Of a DNA stretch of 64,000 bases, positions 11,885 through 24,078 are shown one piece after another. Origin of the DNA: Heterotrichella gracilis (taxonomy: Eukaryota; Sar; Xanthophyceae; Tribonematales; Xanthonemataceae); NCBI GenBank assembly GCA_032358255.1, contig JAULBX010004443.1:186001-250000 (forward strand). Direction: 5' to 3'. Position 1 is the first letter of the stretch; every line of letters starts with the position of its first letter. Made by a program: the position numbers and the translations under genes. The notes beneath the pieces were generated by a model that had not been told where the DNA came from, did no database searches, and saw nothing but the letters and a program-made list of their open reading frames with translations.

Positions 11885-14800
11885 ATGTCGACAGCGGAGC
11901 AGGGCCCACAAGGGGTAGAGGAGGATAGGAAAGTTGGTGTAGCTAGAGAGGATGCCAAGGGGGGCGATGCTCAACCTCAGGAGGTGGCAGAGGTCAAGGC
12001 CGCCAGTGCACAGCCCGATGAGGCCACCACCAGTGGCCAGCAACAAGGGTATGTGCCCTTAGTCGGTTGATTTAGTCTAATGCTTTCCAGCAATACAGCC
12101 AGATTAGCAGTCATTCTTGCACATACAACGCCAAGCCCTTGCTACTGAGGTTTTGCCCTTGCTACTGAGGTTGTGCAGAGAGTTCTTTTCCTGAACAGCA
12201 TGGAAGTGCATTTTCATGTGCAACATGGGCAGCTGGTTGCATTGAATCTTGTGTTTTCCCTTTGCCCTAGGTGGGAAGAGATGGGCCTTGATGCGCGGCT
12301 GGTGCGGGCCATGGCACGGCAGGGCTTTGCAACCCCCACCCCTGTGCAGGCACAAGCGATCCCCCTGGCGCTGCAAGGTAAGGGCGGGTGGGGTAGTCTT
12401 GGTCACTTGCATTATGCACGTATCTGAGTACGGATCCGTGATGTGCATCCCATCAGTACATTTTGAAGCCAATTTAGTACCCCCCCAGCGTACTGCCTAC
12501 AGACGTCACCCTAGCACATTAAGGAGAGGTTCAAGTTGATACAATCTCATCCATGCGCTCATGGCATGTATATGTGGATGGCTGCAGGGCGGGACGTTGT
12601 TGCTCGGGCGCCCACAGGCAGCGGGAAAACAATTGCCTACCTCATACCCCTGCTCCATCGGGTGCTGGGAGGAGCTCGAGGGCGCACCCCTTTGCAAGCC
12701 CTCATCCTCCTCCCGACCTCCGACCTGTGCATGCAAGTCAGGGCGGCAGCAGCCTCTGTGACTGAGGGCCTAGGGTCCAGCATCAACCCTACTGTGCTGG
12801 CGGGGGCAACCGCGGCCACCAAGGTCATGTTTGCCACAGCTGGGCAGGTGAGCAGCCACTTTGGACGTCAGGAAATTACTACACAGCTGGGCAAGTGAAG
12901 GGCAACTCCTTGGTCCAGCACGAAAGCCTTCTTGTTGGATATATTTACCGGTATACTAAAAAAATACAGTAAACATTCTTTAGTCAAGGCCTGGCGGTTG
13001 CGTGTTGATCATTTTGTTTAAAACATTATGCGGATTGATATGGCCAACTCTTGGATGCTTGTCCACACATACATGGATGATGACCCCCTCCCCTGTCCCA
13101 CCCTCCTCTCCCTCCCTTGCAGGTGGTCGCCGCCACCCCAGGCAAGATAGCCAACGCAGTCAAGGAGGGGGTGGTGGGCAGCGACGTGCTAAAAAACCTG
13201 CAAACCCTAGTACTGGATGAAGCCGACCTGCTGCTGTCCTATGGATTCCTTCAAGACCTGCAAACCATCGCCCCCTTGGTATGCTGCCCCTAAATGACCC
13301 ATAACCCTAGACCCTAACCTGCAGTTACACACACAATTACGTTTCCAGGAAGGTAGCATGCACCTGCGGTACTCGCGTGCAGGATCATTGGGGGCCATGC
13401 ACCTCTATCGGCTATAATGCAATGCTAGGTGCCATCCCCGTACTGCACCCATGTAGTGCATGCCGTGAGTTGGAAATTGCATTTACCTTTTTCCCCCCGT
13501 CATTGTCCCCGTCTAGGTTCCCCGCACCTGCCAGTGCCTGCTCATGAGCGCCACCATCAACGAGGACGTGCAGAAAATCAAATCCCTGATGCTCCACAAC
13601 CCACAATCCCTGGACCTGCTGGCGCCTGGTCCTCACGCAGCGGCTGGGGATGCCACAACCCAGACTGGGTCCCCGGCAGAAATCTCCCACTTCAGCCTCC
13701 ACTGCCCCCCTGAGGACAAGCTCCTGCATATACTGGCACTTATTAAGCTAGGGGTGGTCAGGTGCGGCTGGAGTGTCGACTATCTGTGGTGCCTCACATG
13801 TGCACTTAGTGTGTCTTGGTGGGTTGTTTAGGGTTTAGGGTTGGCATTCAGGGAAGGTGGTGACCTAATTTGGGGTTCTGCATGATCGCATCCCTCCCAC
13901 CTTTCCGTCCCACCCCCACATACCCCTCGCTTATCTGTACACGCCCGTCCCCCCGTGCTACAGCAAGTTGTAACAAATGTCGCCATGCACCTGCACCTCC
14001 CCTCTTCTTTCCTTCCACACACACATGGTCATCCTCCCTGACATTGGCATCCCCTTACACCCCCTCCTTTCCTGCCGCAGGAAGAAGATCGTCGTGTTTT
14101 GCTCCAGCGTGACGGCGGGCATGCGAGTGCGGCTGACCCTAGAGGGTTTCGGCGTCCGCGCCGCGCTGGTGCACCCGCAGCTCCCGCTCAACAGCCGGCA
14201 GCACGTGGTGTCAAACTTCAACAGGGGGCTCACCGACTACCTGGTGGCTGTAGGTGAGCGGGGTGGTGTTGGGGGCTTAGGGTTTTGTAGGGTTTTGAGG
14301 GAATGGTGGCGGGTGGGATGGGGTGGGGCTCAATAGGGTGCACCATCTACCTGGTGGCGGGGGGTGAAGGGGGTGGTGGGTGTGGGGGTGACGGTGTTGG
14401 GTGATATGGGTCCACATGGCTCTGAGGTACAATATATGTAATGTGCATTCCCTGTGGCTGATTTGCAGTTCCTATGACTGCTCCCCATGCCCCACCTGCG
14501 GCGCCTACCACTGACCTTGGCCATGTGCCCGCGGCCCCTCATTGGGTGCCTAAATACCCAGCATTTGCCCTTTACCCACAGACACCGCCGACAGCCCCGC
14601 ACCCAAGCCCGCACCCAAGCCAGTGCCTGCCAAGGGGAAGAGGAGGAAAGTGAAGCACGACGAGGAGGAACCGGATGTGGAGTCCAGCGTGGCACGGGGG
14701 GTGGATTTCAAGGGGGTGAAAACCGTGGTCAATTTCGACCCCCCCTTCAGCATCTCCAGCTACATCCACAGGGCAGGGCGCACGGGCAGGGCGGGCAATT

Positions 14801-16356
14801 CCGGGACGGTCATCTCCATTTTGACCCCCGAGGATGCGGAATTCGAGTCCCAGCTTGCAAAGGCAGTGGCAGAGATGCCCTCTGGGGAGCAGGTGGGTAC
14901 AGCGCGGCACCAGGCATTGCAATGCAAACATCCCAAATGGAGACACATTAGACCCTTGGCCCCAGCTCTGTGGTCAACATGTGGCCGCAGTCTTGGTCAC
15001 GGCAGGGTGATCTAAATGACCTGCAGTGGATAGCTTGCACCCTTCACTGTAGGCTCCATCTGGCCTTTGTGGAGATGATGGCAGGGGAAGGGGGGACATC
15101 AGGGAAAGGGGCCAACTGGGGTTGGAATGGCGGGGCGGGGGAGAGGGAGCATGTCAGATTGGAGACATAGAGCCTGGCGCAATCAAATGAGACTAGCCTT
15201 GCAATGCCCTGCTCCACCCATGTGTAGGGTACCCTGAACCCCACAAGCATCTCCACCCTCAAACCCTAGCGCTTACCGTCAAACCCTTAAGCCTCTGCCT
15301 CCCCCTTTCACCAGGATGGCGAGCAAGACAGCAAGCAGCTGAGCGAGTACCTGTATATAGTACCCTGAGGAAAACAGCCCTTAAAACCCTACTGCACTCC
15401 CCCTCCCCACAGGATGGCGAGCAGGAGAGCAAGCAGCTGATTGAGTACCCCCAGCTGCGCAAGGCAGGGGTGGAGGCGCTGAGGTACCGAGGGGAGGACC
15501 TCATACGCTCCCTCACCCCCGCGGCCATCAAGGCAGCACGCGCAAAGGAGCTGCGCAGCGAGCTGCTGGCCTCACAGGCGCTCAGGGACCACTTTGAGGT
15601 AAGCATTAAAATGGACGGAAGCGTAAGAATGGAAAAGAAACGTCCCTGTTCCTCCTCATGGGGCTTGCTTGGGGACCAGGTAGCGGAGAGTACTTGTGCA
15701 GTAAGCCCTCCGCCCGCTATGTCCCCTACCATGTCCGCCCATTTGGTTTCACACCACAAAATGTGTGTCCACAAACGTTACATACAAAGGTACCAGCCTT
15801 TATTACCCCCCCTCTGAAAGTTTTCCTCCACCCCCTCCCACTGCAGGAACGCCCCGGCGACCGTGCCCTCATCACCGCCGCCATACCCCAGGGGGCAGCC
15901 TCAGCCGCCCCTGCGCACCTGAAGCACATGCCGCAGTACCTGAGGGGCAAGGCGGGGAACGTAGCGGTCACGACGCGCGCAGGTGGGTCTTTGGCGGGGG
16001 TGTTGTGTGGGGTTATGGGGGTTTGTGATAAGGGATTGTTCACTTGCCCAGCGGCACATAGCTCACCCTGCTGGTGCATAAAATAGGTTGAGAAACATTA
16101 AATTCTCACTCTCCCCCTTGACGACCTGTATGCAGGCTCAGGGCAGAGGCTTGGGGCCAGGAAGCGCAAGCCAGGGCAGCGGGTGGACCCCGTGAAAGGG
16201 TTTTTGCACAAGGGGAAGAAGCGCAAGTCCACGTCAGGGGAGGAACTCACCGAGATGGAGAAGAAGGTGATGGCCACCAAGCCCAAGGTGAAGCCAAAGC
16301 AGGGCACCTTCGTCCCCAAGCAGAACGTGCGGCGCAGCAAGGGGAGGAGCAGGTAG
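11885..16356 (+). CDS. DEAD-box RNA helicase, Dbp9/DDX56 family
   Basis: Ten exons: 11885-12048, 12271-12377, 12588-12847, 13123-13278, 13517-13761, 14081-14253, 14582-14892, 15413-15598, 15847-15982 and 16136-16356, giving 652 residues with every phase agreeing. Helicase motifs in order: Q motif [17 protein letters not shown], motif [13 protein letters not shown], motif II as [14 protein letters not shown], motif III SAT, ARGVDF, and motif [12 protein letters not shown]. The [10 protein letters not shown] context and the basic insert ([14 protein letters not shown]) between the ATD and ARGVDF segments are typical of Dbp9/DDX56 (plant RH16), a nucleolar ATPase for 60S subunit assembly. The C-terminus is Lys/Arg-rich, fitting nucleolar location. 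The N-terminal 55 residues are acidic, low complexity and poorly constrained. Confidence 0.93.
12135..12178. repeat. 21-bp tandem duplication
   Basis: CCCTTGCTACTGAGGTT occurs twice in direct tandem in DDX56 intron 1. Confidence 0.8.
14225..14375 (+). repeat. Exon-edge echo, DDX56 exon 6 donor
   Basis: CACCGACTACCTGGTGGC with its following GGTGAGCGGGGTGGTG is echoed 110 bp downstream (CACCATCTACCTGGTGGC at 14341, then GGTGAAGGGGGTGGTG). The echo keeps a GT. Confidence 0.65.
15305..15452 (+). repeat. Exon-edge echo, DDX56 exon 8 acceptor
   Basis: The acceptor CAG and the first 37 nt of exon 8 (15413) occur 98 bp upstream at 15315 with 33 of 37 matches. Using the echo acceptor would shift the frame and reach a stop before the true exon. 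Confidence 0.85.
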
Positions 16357-17352
16357 CTGCCGGTGGGGAGGAAACGCGATGTGCGCCGATAGTGGCTGGT
16401 ATTGGTGGTGCCCTGGCCATTGTTTTCCGGACATGCATGACAGCGACTGGGGTCGGGTGATTGAGAATTGTTGGGGGCTTTGCTGGCTCGGCGTTGCAGA
16501 AACTGCTGGTGTGAAGATGAGTCCAGCGCAGTGGCTGGAAGCTCTTCACTTGACACTGTGCAGTGACTGGTATCACCCAAAAATTACCCAGAAATCAGTA
16601 GGGTCAAAATTAGGGTTAGGGAGCATTTCAGCCTGCCGTAACATCAGTTGTAATAAACGAGAGCACGTGTACAAGGGTACCTTGTTACAGGGGTATTTCT
16701 TTGTGTGACTTGGGCTGCCTGAGTATTCGAGTAACCAAAGCCGGAACTCCTCGAGAATGCACTCCTCGAGAACGCACTCATAAAAGTGTGGGTTGTTTGT
16801 TCATGGCATGGTGTGTGCATTAAGTGTGCACTGCAGGCAACGTGTGTAGTGGGCCAAAATAACAAACTTGCAAAAGGGTTCATTTATTCTATTTTAATTT
16901 ATTGTTTTTAGAAGGTTGCACCTGCCCATGCCGGTTTATGATAGCGAATGTCCAAAGTAGTTGCCAAAACACACAGTTATACACGCATGCTTTCTTGGTA
17001 AGCTTACCACTGGTACCGTCGCAGCCGTAAACCCTCCTCGACACTCGGAATCATATGCATGCATGTTCGCTTGCATGCATACACCACTTGCTGGTGCCCC
17101 AACGTCCAAACTGCCAGTGCATCAATACAACATCGTATACATCTATCCTAATTACCGTCCCGAGTTGGAATTGACGGTCAGCAGCGACCAACATGTCACT
17201 TTCTGCTAAACACCATTGTTGCTTCTGCTATGTGAACAGTTGAAGTGGTCCCACCACACCCTTCCATTGCAGCCACACGGCACCACAGCCAATCAGTCCT
17301 CCTTGTCACGCCATCCTATTTGCCACTCCGCAACAGCCAGCCTACTTGAAAG
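16357..17352. other. Intergenic, DDX56 to TPR-MYND array
   Basis: 3' UTR of DDX56 and the promoter of the first array gene. It includes a 16-bp tandem duplication (ACTCCTCGAGAA) near 16744-16779. No further gene seen. Confidence 0.45.
16649..16653 (+). terminator. Candidate poly(A) signal TGTAA
   Basis: TGTAA, the usual green-algal polyadenylation signal, lies about 290 nt after the DDX56 stop and is followed by TAAACG. Position only; not proven. Confidence 0.4.
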
Positions 17353-18206
17353 ATGTACATGCACTCAGTGGGCGATGGCCCTGTCAACTTTAGCCCCTCC
17401 ACGGCTGCCAACATGCAGTTCTTGACCACGGGCATCGACGAGGCAAACCGTGCCACCGAGTTGAACAAACAAGGCCGTCATGCGGAGGCGCTGGCCATTC
17501 ACCGCCGCGTGCTGGCGATGAAGGAAGCAGCGTTTGGTGCAGAGTCCATCCAGGTAGGAGCTCCCCAACCCTAAACCGTGACAACTGTTTCCAACTGCTC
17601 AAGTCCTGGTACTCAGTCGCTTTGAATTGAGACTTGGGACAAGAATACGTCTCCTGGACTTCTACCTTCGGTGCGTGCCTGCACTTATGTGCAGCGCAAA
17701 CTTGCATACGCTCAAACATGCAAATATTACTCTCAGTGACGGTTAGATCATGTAGCTAGGCTGGGCAAGCTTCACTTGGTTCCTGAAGCGCGTTTACTGG
17801 CTCTTTCCAGGCAGGGCTGACCTACTACGCCATGGGGGACTGCCTGGTCAGCCTGCACAGTTACGAAGAAGCGCAACCCTTGCTGGACCGCTCTTTGGCC
17901 ATTCGCACACGGGTTGAGGGGCCTGACTCTCTGGACAGTAGGTGCTCTCGTGAGCTTTTTGCACGCATCAAGGAGGAGACGGGGGACAAGGAGGGCGCCA
18001 GGCAGCTGAGGCGCTACGGGAAGAACGTGTGTGTGGCGCCACGATGCCAGGCGCCACACCCAACTGGGAGCCAGCGGCTCAAAGCCTGCCAGGTGTGCAA
18101 GACCACGTACTACTGCAACAGCGTGTGCCAGAGGGCTGACTGGGCCCGCCACAAGCGATACTGTGGAGGGCTGGCGCGAGCAGCTGACAGCAGCAACGAC
18201 GTGTGA
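17353..18206 (+). CDS. TPR-MYND zinc-finger protein, array copy 1
   Basis: Two exons, 17353-17553 and 17811-18206, give 198 residues. The N-terminal half has TPR-like helices (ANRATELNKQGRHAEALAIHRRVLAMK; then LTYYAMGDCLVSLHSYEEAQPLLDRSLAIR; then an EETGDKEGARQLRR helix). The C-terminus is a MYND zinc finger with CQVCKTTYYCNSVCQRADWARHKRYC preceded by an upstream Cys pair. MYND fingers bind proline-rich peptide motifs, so a protein-interaction adaptor is likely; the partner is unknown. The intron falls right after the first TPR (AESIQ), as in all four copies. The start matches copy 2 (MYMHS / MYVHS). Confidence 0.85.
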
Positions 18207-19428
18207 ATGTGCCAAGATTTAGTCTGTAGGTTTTAAAGCGGGCGGTTTTTTTCTTTGTTTTGGTTATCTATGGCGGATGATGTTCTTGTCTATGGGGGTA
18301 CAACATGTCTAAAATGGCATTGATTTGTATAGGACCCTCGTCACCATCTGGGGTGCACTGGCTGGACAGTTAGCTGCCCAAATGAACAAATAAAATGAGT
18401 TGACTGGTGTGGGAACCTAGAATTTTGTATACATTATATATGATATATGCTTTACAGCCGTACGAATTTTGTTTCTAACCTGCTGTTGTGTTGACTTTCC
18501 TGTCCTCTGCTGTGGTTGGTTTGTTTCATTGTTTCAGTTTGCTGTATCTTCCGCTTGGCTTTCACACGCCAGGGAGTCTGAGGCAGTATCAGTGGAGGCT
18601 TGGGCATTTTGGTTTCAACACTTGGGCTGAATAAAGGATGCATGCATATGATAACTGCTGGCATTGGGGCCAGCGGCAAGCAACCGCAGCTCGTATGTAC
18701 TATGGTAAACACTTGTCTTTATTATTATTATTAGCAAGCTTGAGTATGAGTAAACACTAGTCAAAGAAATCTTATCACGCTGGGCATGCCTGGGCCGTAA
18801 TTTATATTGCCTGGACCAATCTGCCCCACCGCCACAAGGCCTGCTGCTACACTGTTTCACCGCATGGCCTGTAGTATGGGAACTTCCATTGGGAAGCCCT
18901 ATCAATTGCACCACACTGCACAAGCGGTTCAGCGGCTGAATTAGCTCCTCTGCCACTTCAGGAAAGTTGGGTAGCTTCAGCTGCCCAGCAAACATGCAAG
19001 AACTCCTTGTATATTGGCATCAAATTTGATGCATGCATTGGATTGCATGCATTACAAAATGCATGCATGCATGTGCATTAGAGGAACTTGCAGACCAAGA
19101 TGCACGGGGAGCCAACTTAAGACTGCTGCTTATCATCACATAACTGCATATGAATTGTTACAGATAGTTGCACATCCATCTCGCCTTTACCGCGGTCCAC
19201 GACGCAAAGGCATGTACAGAAGTTTAAACGTTGCTTGCATAGAAAGTGGCAGGGACACTGCATTTGCAAACTTTGGTTGCCTCTATCCCACGTTCCATGT
19301 TGTCAGACGTGTTTGAATACAGCACAGTCACTTTTCGAACCGTTCAAACTGACCAGCAGCAACACCATCTTACTTGACCACTAGCAGTCCTTAACACCTT
19401 GGTGCACCTCATACCGCAATCTGCCGGG
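18207..19428. other. Spacer between TPR-MYND copies 1 and 2
   Basis: No exon was recognised. It holds an AATAAA-like string, AT-rich stretches and clustered TGCATGCA palindromes near 19018-19075. Confidence 0.45.
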
Positions 19429-20238
19429 ATGTATGTGCACTCGCACGATGGCGCTGCCAATGCGGGCTCCGCGAGCCTCGCCACGATGCAGTTCATGACC
19501 TCCGGCATAGAAGAGGGCAACCACGCTATGATGCTTCAGAAGCAAGGGAAGCACGCAGAAGCCCTGGCCATTCACCGCCGGGTACTGGCCATGAAGGAAG
19601 GGGCGTTTGGTGCTGACCCCATCCAGGTAGGAACTTCCCTAAACCCAAATTCCATGAGTTGTGAGCTGAAGGGAGTTGGCACGTATGCTGCGGCAAACCT
19701 CCACTAGGATGCAGCCCCTGCCCAGCGTGTTGCACAAGTATTTGCAGGAGCCGTGGCATGAACTCATCATGTATGTGATACATCAGTTCTGTACTTAAGC
19801 AAGTTCTGAAGAGGCAACTGAAGCGCTTGTGCTGGCTCTACCCAGGCAGCGCTGACATACAATGCCATGGGGGACTGCCTGGTCAGCCTGCACAACTATG
19901 AAGAAGCCAAACCCATCCTGGGACGGGCGCTCGCCATACGGGAGCGGGTCGAGGGGCCTGACTCCATGGACAGCAGGTGCTCTTGGGAGCTGCTGGCACG
20001 CATTGCGGAGGAGACGGGGGACAGGGAGGGCGCCAGGACACTGAGGCGAGACGGGAGGAACCTGTGTGTGTACGAGCTTTGCAGTGCACCACACCCAACT
20101 GGGAACCAGAGGCTCAACGGCTGTACGGTCTGCAAGGCCACCTACTACTGCAACAGCGCGTGCCAGAAGAAGGACTGGGCTCGCCACAAGAAGTATTGTA
20201 AAGGGCTGGCAGAGGGAGCTGAGGGCAACAACGCATGA
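19429..20238 (+). CDS. TPR-MYND zinc-finger protein, array copy 2
   Basis: Exons 19429-19626 and 19846-20238 give 196 residues. It has the same plan as copy 1: the TPR-like segment KQGKHAEALAIHRRVLAMK, then LVSLHNYEEAKPILGRALAIRE, an EETGDREGARTLRR helix, and a MYND finger (CTVCKATYYCNSACQKKDWARHKKYC). Its intron is 219 nt, against 257 nt in copy 1, and its N-terminus resembles copy 1 more than copies 3 and 4. This suggests the array grew by duplicating an ancestral pair. The Met at 19429 is chosen by homology with copy 1; the frame stays open upstream. Confidence 0.85.
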
Positions 20239-21502
20239 ACGTTGTTCTACTCTCTAGCCTGCAAGTTGACAAAGTGTATGTTGCTGGTGGAGTGCCGTTG
20301 TGGCTCAATTGCTTCGAATCGATATTATTTTATGGTTTCTATACATGTATGGAAAGGGTCGTGTGTGGTATTTGTGTGGGGCAGGACAACAAGCTATAGC
20401 AGCTCTAAATATGTGTGGATTGCACAAGGTGAACATCAATAAACCAACATAAACAGTTCAAACACAGGTTGATATACAATCAGGAAATAATCATACTCAG
20501 AGTAGTCGCCTTGGATAAGCAGCAAGCATTTGTGACCTGCCAACCCAGATAGCATATTCTCGCTCGCTATCCTCATGTATGGGAAGCTATAGGCTGGGAA
20601 GGGCAGCTGAACGGGGAGAGCTATGGCCAAAGGCATGGGTGTCTAGGAAGGCCAAGGGGAACTTAGCATGACACTTTTACTTGTGTGACAGGCAGTCTAC
20701 TCTTACACTTACAGTGTACTTCTTTCCCTCGTGTTCCCTCACAACCCCTCGGCGCACCTGTCTTCCAGGCCCACGGGCACTGTGTCGTCCCACCAGTGCG
20801 CAAGTACGTGTGCTCTCCCACATGACACCCACCACCATATGCGCAGTTGTCACTGTGCTATTTGTGAACAAACCATGTTCACCGCACTCAGTTGCTGACC
20901 ATTCATGCCAAGAACATGTCAAAATTGGCGTAGGCCTAGAACAGCTCTGTTACATCCAGCAGGTGCCACCCCCGCAATGTACCGCTTTGTGCCAACGATA
21001 CAGTCAATGATACTTTCACAAACCTGCACAACTCAGCTCCTCGGAAACACGACCATGGCCTGCATGCATGCATGTGCATGGCAAGATGTCCCAAACACGG
21101 CCACATGTGGAGGCATGGTAGTGCATGGCAATGAGATGCAACATACCCCTGTGTTACGTTGGATGGCGCTTGCGACTGTGCTGCCTACCAACGACTTAGC
21201 GAAGTATTATAGCACCGCAGCCTTCACCTCACCCTCGCCTCGACCCTAGCGGGTGTTCTACTCGTAATGCATGCATAAGCACGACTATTCAGGTCTGGAA
21301 GGGATACAATGGTGCGTTGGTCCCTCAACGACACTAATTTGCAGCATCCACAAAATAAAACCCCCATTCTGCCAGATGACCTTGTTCAACCAACAGCGTC
21401 GCGGTTGAAACTTTCCGTTTTTGCTGTTGTGACTGTTGGGCAGTCCAATAACTGGTGCTTCAACACGGCGGTGTGCTCACACACAGCCACACTTCTGGCA
21501 AC
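20239..21502. other. Spacer between TPR-MYND copies 2 and 3
   Basis: No exon recognised on either strand. Short open frames lack family signal. Confidence 0.45.
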
Positions 21503-22119
21503 ATGCTAAGCTTTAAGCAGATAAGCAGGGTCAAATTTGCCGCCCAAAAGCACTTTATAACCTCCGTCATCCCAGAGGCCAACCGTGCCACTGAGCTGCA
21601 TAGGCAAGGGCTTCACTCCAAAGCCCTTGAGATTCACCGCCGTGTGCTGGCCGTGAAGAAAGAGCTGTTTGGTCCTGAATCTACCCAGGTAAGAGTTTCC
21701 TGAACCCCATAAACCATAAAGTGAAGGGATTCCTGAAGCTTTTTCGTGCTGGTTCTATGTAGGCAGCGCTGACTTATGGCCACACAGGAAGTTGCCTGCT
21801 CAGCCTGCACAAGTATGTAGAAGCTAAGTCTTTCCGGGAAAGGGCCCTTGCCATCGAGGAACGACAGGGCCCTGGCTACCCTGACATAAGGTACACGCGT
21901 GAGAAGCTTGCACGTATAGGGGAGGAGACGGTGACAGGGAGGGTGCCAGGAAGCTGAGGCGCTATGGGAGGAACGTGTGTACCTACACAGAGGACTGCTC
22001 CGCACCATTTCCAACATGGAGGCAGAAGCTCAAAGGCTGCAGTACTTGCATGACCACGTACTACTGCAGCAGCGCGTGTCAGAAGGGGGACTGGGCTCGC
22101 CACAAGAAGTACTGTTAAG
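21503..22119 (+). pseudogene. TPR-MYND array copy 3, frame-broken
   Basis: Exon 1 at 21503-21688 and exon 2 from 21763 are homologous to the other copies, with a 74-nt intron. In exon 2, around 21930, one base is missing relative to the paralogs (GAGGAGACGGTGACAGG where the others read GAGACGGGGGACAGG or the like). The EETGD helix therefore runs out of frame to a stop at about 21958. Beyond the break a complete MYND finger is still legible (CSTCMTTYYCSSACQKGDWARHKKYC), ending directly at a stop without the short tail seen in the other copies. Either a recent pseudogene, or the base is a sequencing or assembly error; the MYND part is well preserved, so decay is young. Confidence 0.75.
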
Positions 22120-23290
22120 GGCTGGCAGAAGGAGCTGGTACCCAAAGGCCAGAGGCACAACTGACGCCGTGTTTTTATTGGTTCACAGGTATCTTTCTGG
22201 CTGGATGCCTAGCTGCCTTAGTGCTCGCTTGGTGTCGATGACACGAAGTTTGTTTACAAGTAGAGAATCCCCAGGAAACTTAGTGGGCGTTGGTGCAGAG
22301 GTGTAGGGTTTGTGGTGCGCAACGCTGGCCCCACGTGGTGCACCGTGACCCTACGTGGTGCACCATGTTTGTGGTGCACCCTGGGTGTGGTGCACCAGTT
22401 GGTGTATACAATATTGACAGCGGCTGGGCTCCTTGATGCCCTGTGGTTCTCTCCAGTGTTTGTGAAGTTGTGGAAATTTTGTCTAATATATTTTCCTGCT
22501 GAGATTTCATAGCAATCCTGGCTTCTGGGCGTTATAACCTTTCTTCATGCTGAGTGGACTGCACGCCGCAGCGCAATTCTAGCAGCGCTTGAGCTCCTCA
22601 TATTTGATCACTTACATGTTGTTACTTCAGCTGTAAATTGATGTTGCCTTAACAGTGAACGGGTGTTTCAGTTTGGGTGATTGGATGAACGGTGCATCCA
22701 CACTATGGCAGTCGTTGGCTTTTCAAACTTTGCAATTGCCGCCGCTCACAGCTTGGGCCAACCCTGTCCATGCAGCAGGTGCCAACCCTCCGCTGACCAC
22801 ATGTCACACACAAAATATACAGTGACTGAAGCATAAAAAAAAACTGGGCTGCTCCAATGCGACCATGCAACTGTTGCATGCAGGCATGTGTCATGCCACA
22901 TTATGCATGCAAACACGGCATGTCCCATGTTCAAATCAAACCTGACCTCAAAGGTGCCAAAATTGTATTGTCTACATAAGCCTTAACATCTTGAACCGCT
23001 AGTTGTTATCAAGCGAGGCAATACAGAGCATCAGACGTAGTATCAAAGTACACCCGCCTTCACCCCGGGTCACCCTAGGGGCCTCAGGCACTGTTCAAGG
23101 CCGTGGTGACAGTGCATGCATAAAAAACCCTGGTTGACTACTGCACCAACGTCCCAAAACCACATTGCCCACAAACTGAAATCAACACGTGTGGGGTGAT
23201 TTCAGTTACCAATCCGAGTGGCCCTGCGAGTTCACCTTGTCGTTCCGTGTAACCACCCTCAATTCCATTCCGCATCCTACGGATAACAAG
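22120..23290. other. Spacer between TPR-MYND copies 3 and 4
   Basis: Contains the GTGGTGCACC cluster. Otherwise nothing was recognised. Confidence 0.45.
22311..22396. repeat. Clustered GTGGTGCACC repeats
   Basis: Five GTGGTGCA(C/G) units at 16-24 bp spacing lie downstream of copy 3. A shared string TAGTGGGCGTTGGTGCA just before them (22281) also lies downstream of copy 4 (about 24327), marking a common duplicated 3' flank. Confidence 0.7.
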
Positions 23291-23964
23291 ATGTCCTTCA
23301 GCTTTAGCCCCATCAGCAATGACCCAGCAAAACTCGCTGCCCATCTGCACTTCGTAACCACCGTCGTCCCAGAGGCCAACCGTGCTACCTACATGAACAG
23401 AGACGGACACCATTCTCAAGCCCTTGAGATTCACCGCCGTGTGCTGGCTGTGAAGGAAGAGCTGTTTGGTGCTGACTCCACCCAGGTACTTGTTTCCTCA
23501 ACCCTTAACCTGTAAACCATGAAGATAATATATGGTACTGAGCGTTTCGTGCTGTTTCTATCCAGGCAGCCCTGACATACGGCCACGTTGGCAGCTGTTT
23601 GCTCAGCTTGCACAAGTATGAGGAAGCCAAGTACTTCCTGGAAAGGGCCCTTGCCATCGAGGAACAACAAGGCCCTGACTACACTGAGACAAGATGCAGT
23701 TATGAGAAGCTTGCACGCATCAAGGAGGAGACTGGCGACAGGGAGGGTGCCAGGGAACTGAGGCGCGGGAGGAACATGTGTGCGTACGAGCTGTGCCTTG
23801 CGCCGCACCCAACTGGGGACCAGAGGCTCAAAGGCTGCAAGACATGCATGACCACCTACTACTGCAACAGTGCGTGCCAGAAGAAGGACTGGGCTCGCCA
23901 CAAGAAGTACTGTGCTGGGCTGGCAAAAGGGAAAGCTGAGAGCAGCAACTGCAGCAGCGAGTGA
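23291..23964 (+). CDS. TPR-MYND zinc-finger protein, array copy 4
   Basis: Exons 23291-23485 and 23566-23964 give 197 residues. TPR-like segments are HHSQALEIHRRVLAVKEELFG and LLSLHKYEEAKYFLERALAIEE, then EETGDREGARELRR, then a full MYND finger (CKTCMTTYYCNSACQKKDWARHKKYC) and a short polar tail. The closest relative is copy 3 (same LEIHRRVLAVK, intron 80 nt against 74 nt). All ligands are present and the frame is intact. Function unknown beyond a probable adaptor role. Confidence 0.87.
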
Positions 23965-24047
23965 ACGGATCCGGAACCAAACACACCAATCAGCTTTTAG
24001 ACTGGCTAGTCTGGCACAAGGAGCTGTGGAAACATGGCAGCTGCGGT

Positions 24048-24078
<31 letters not shown>

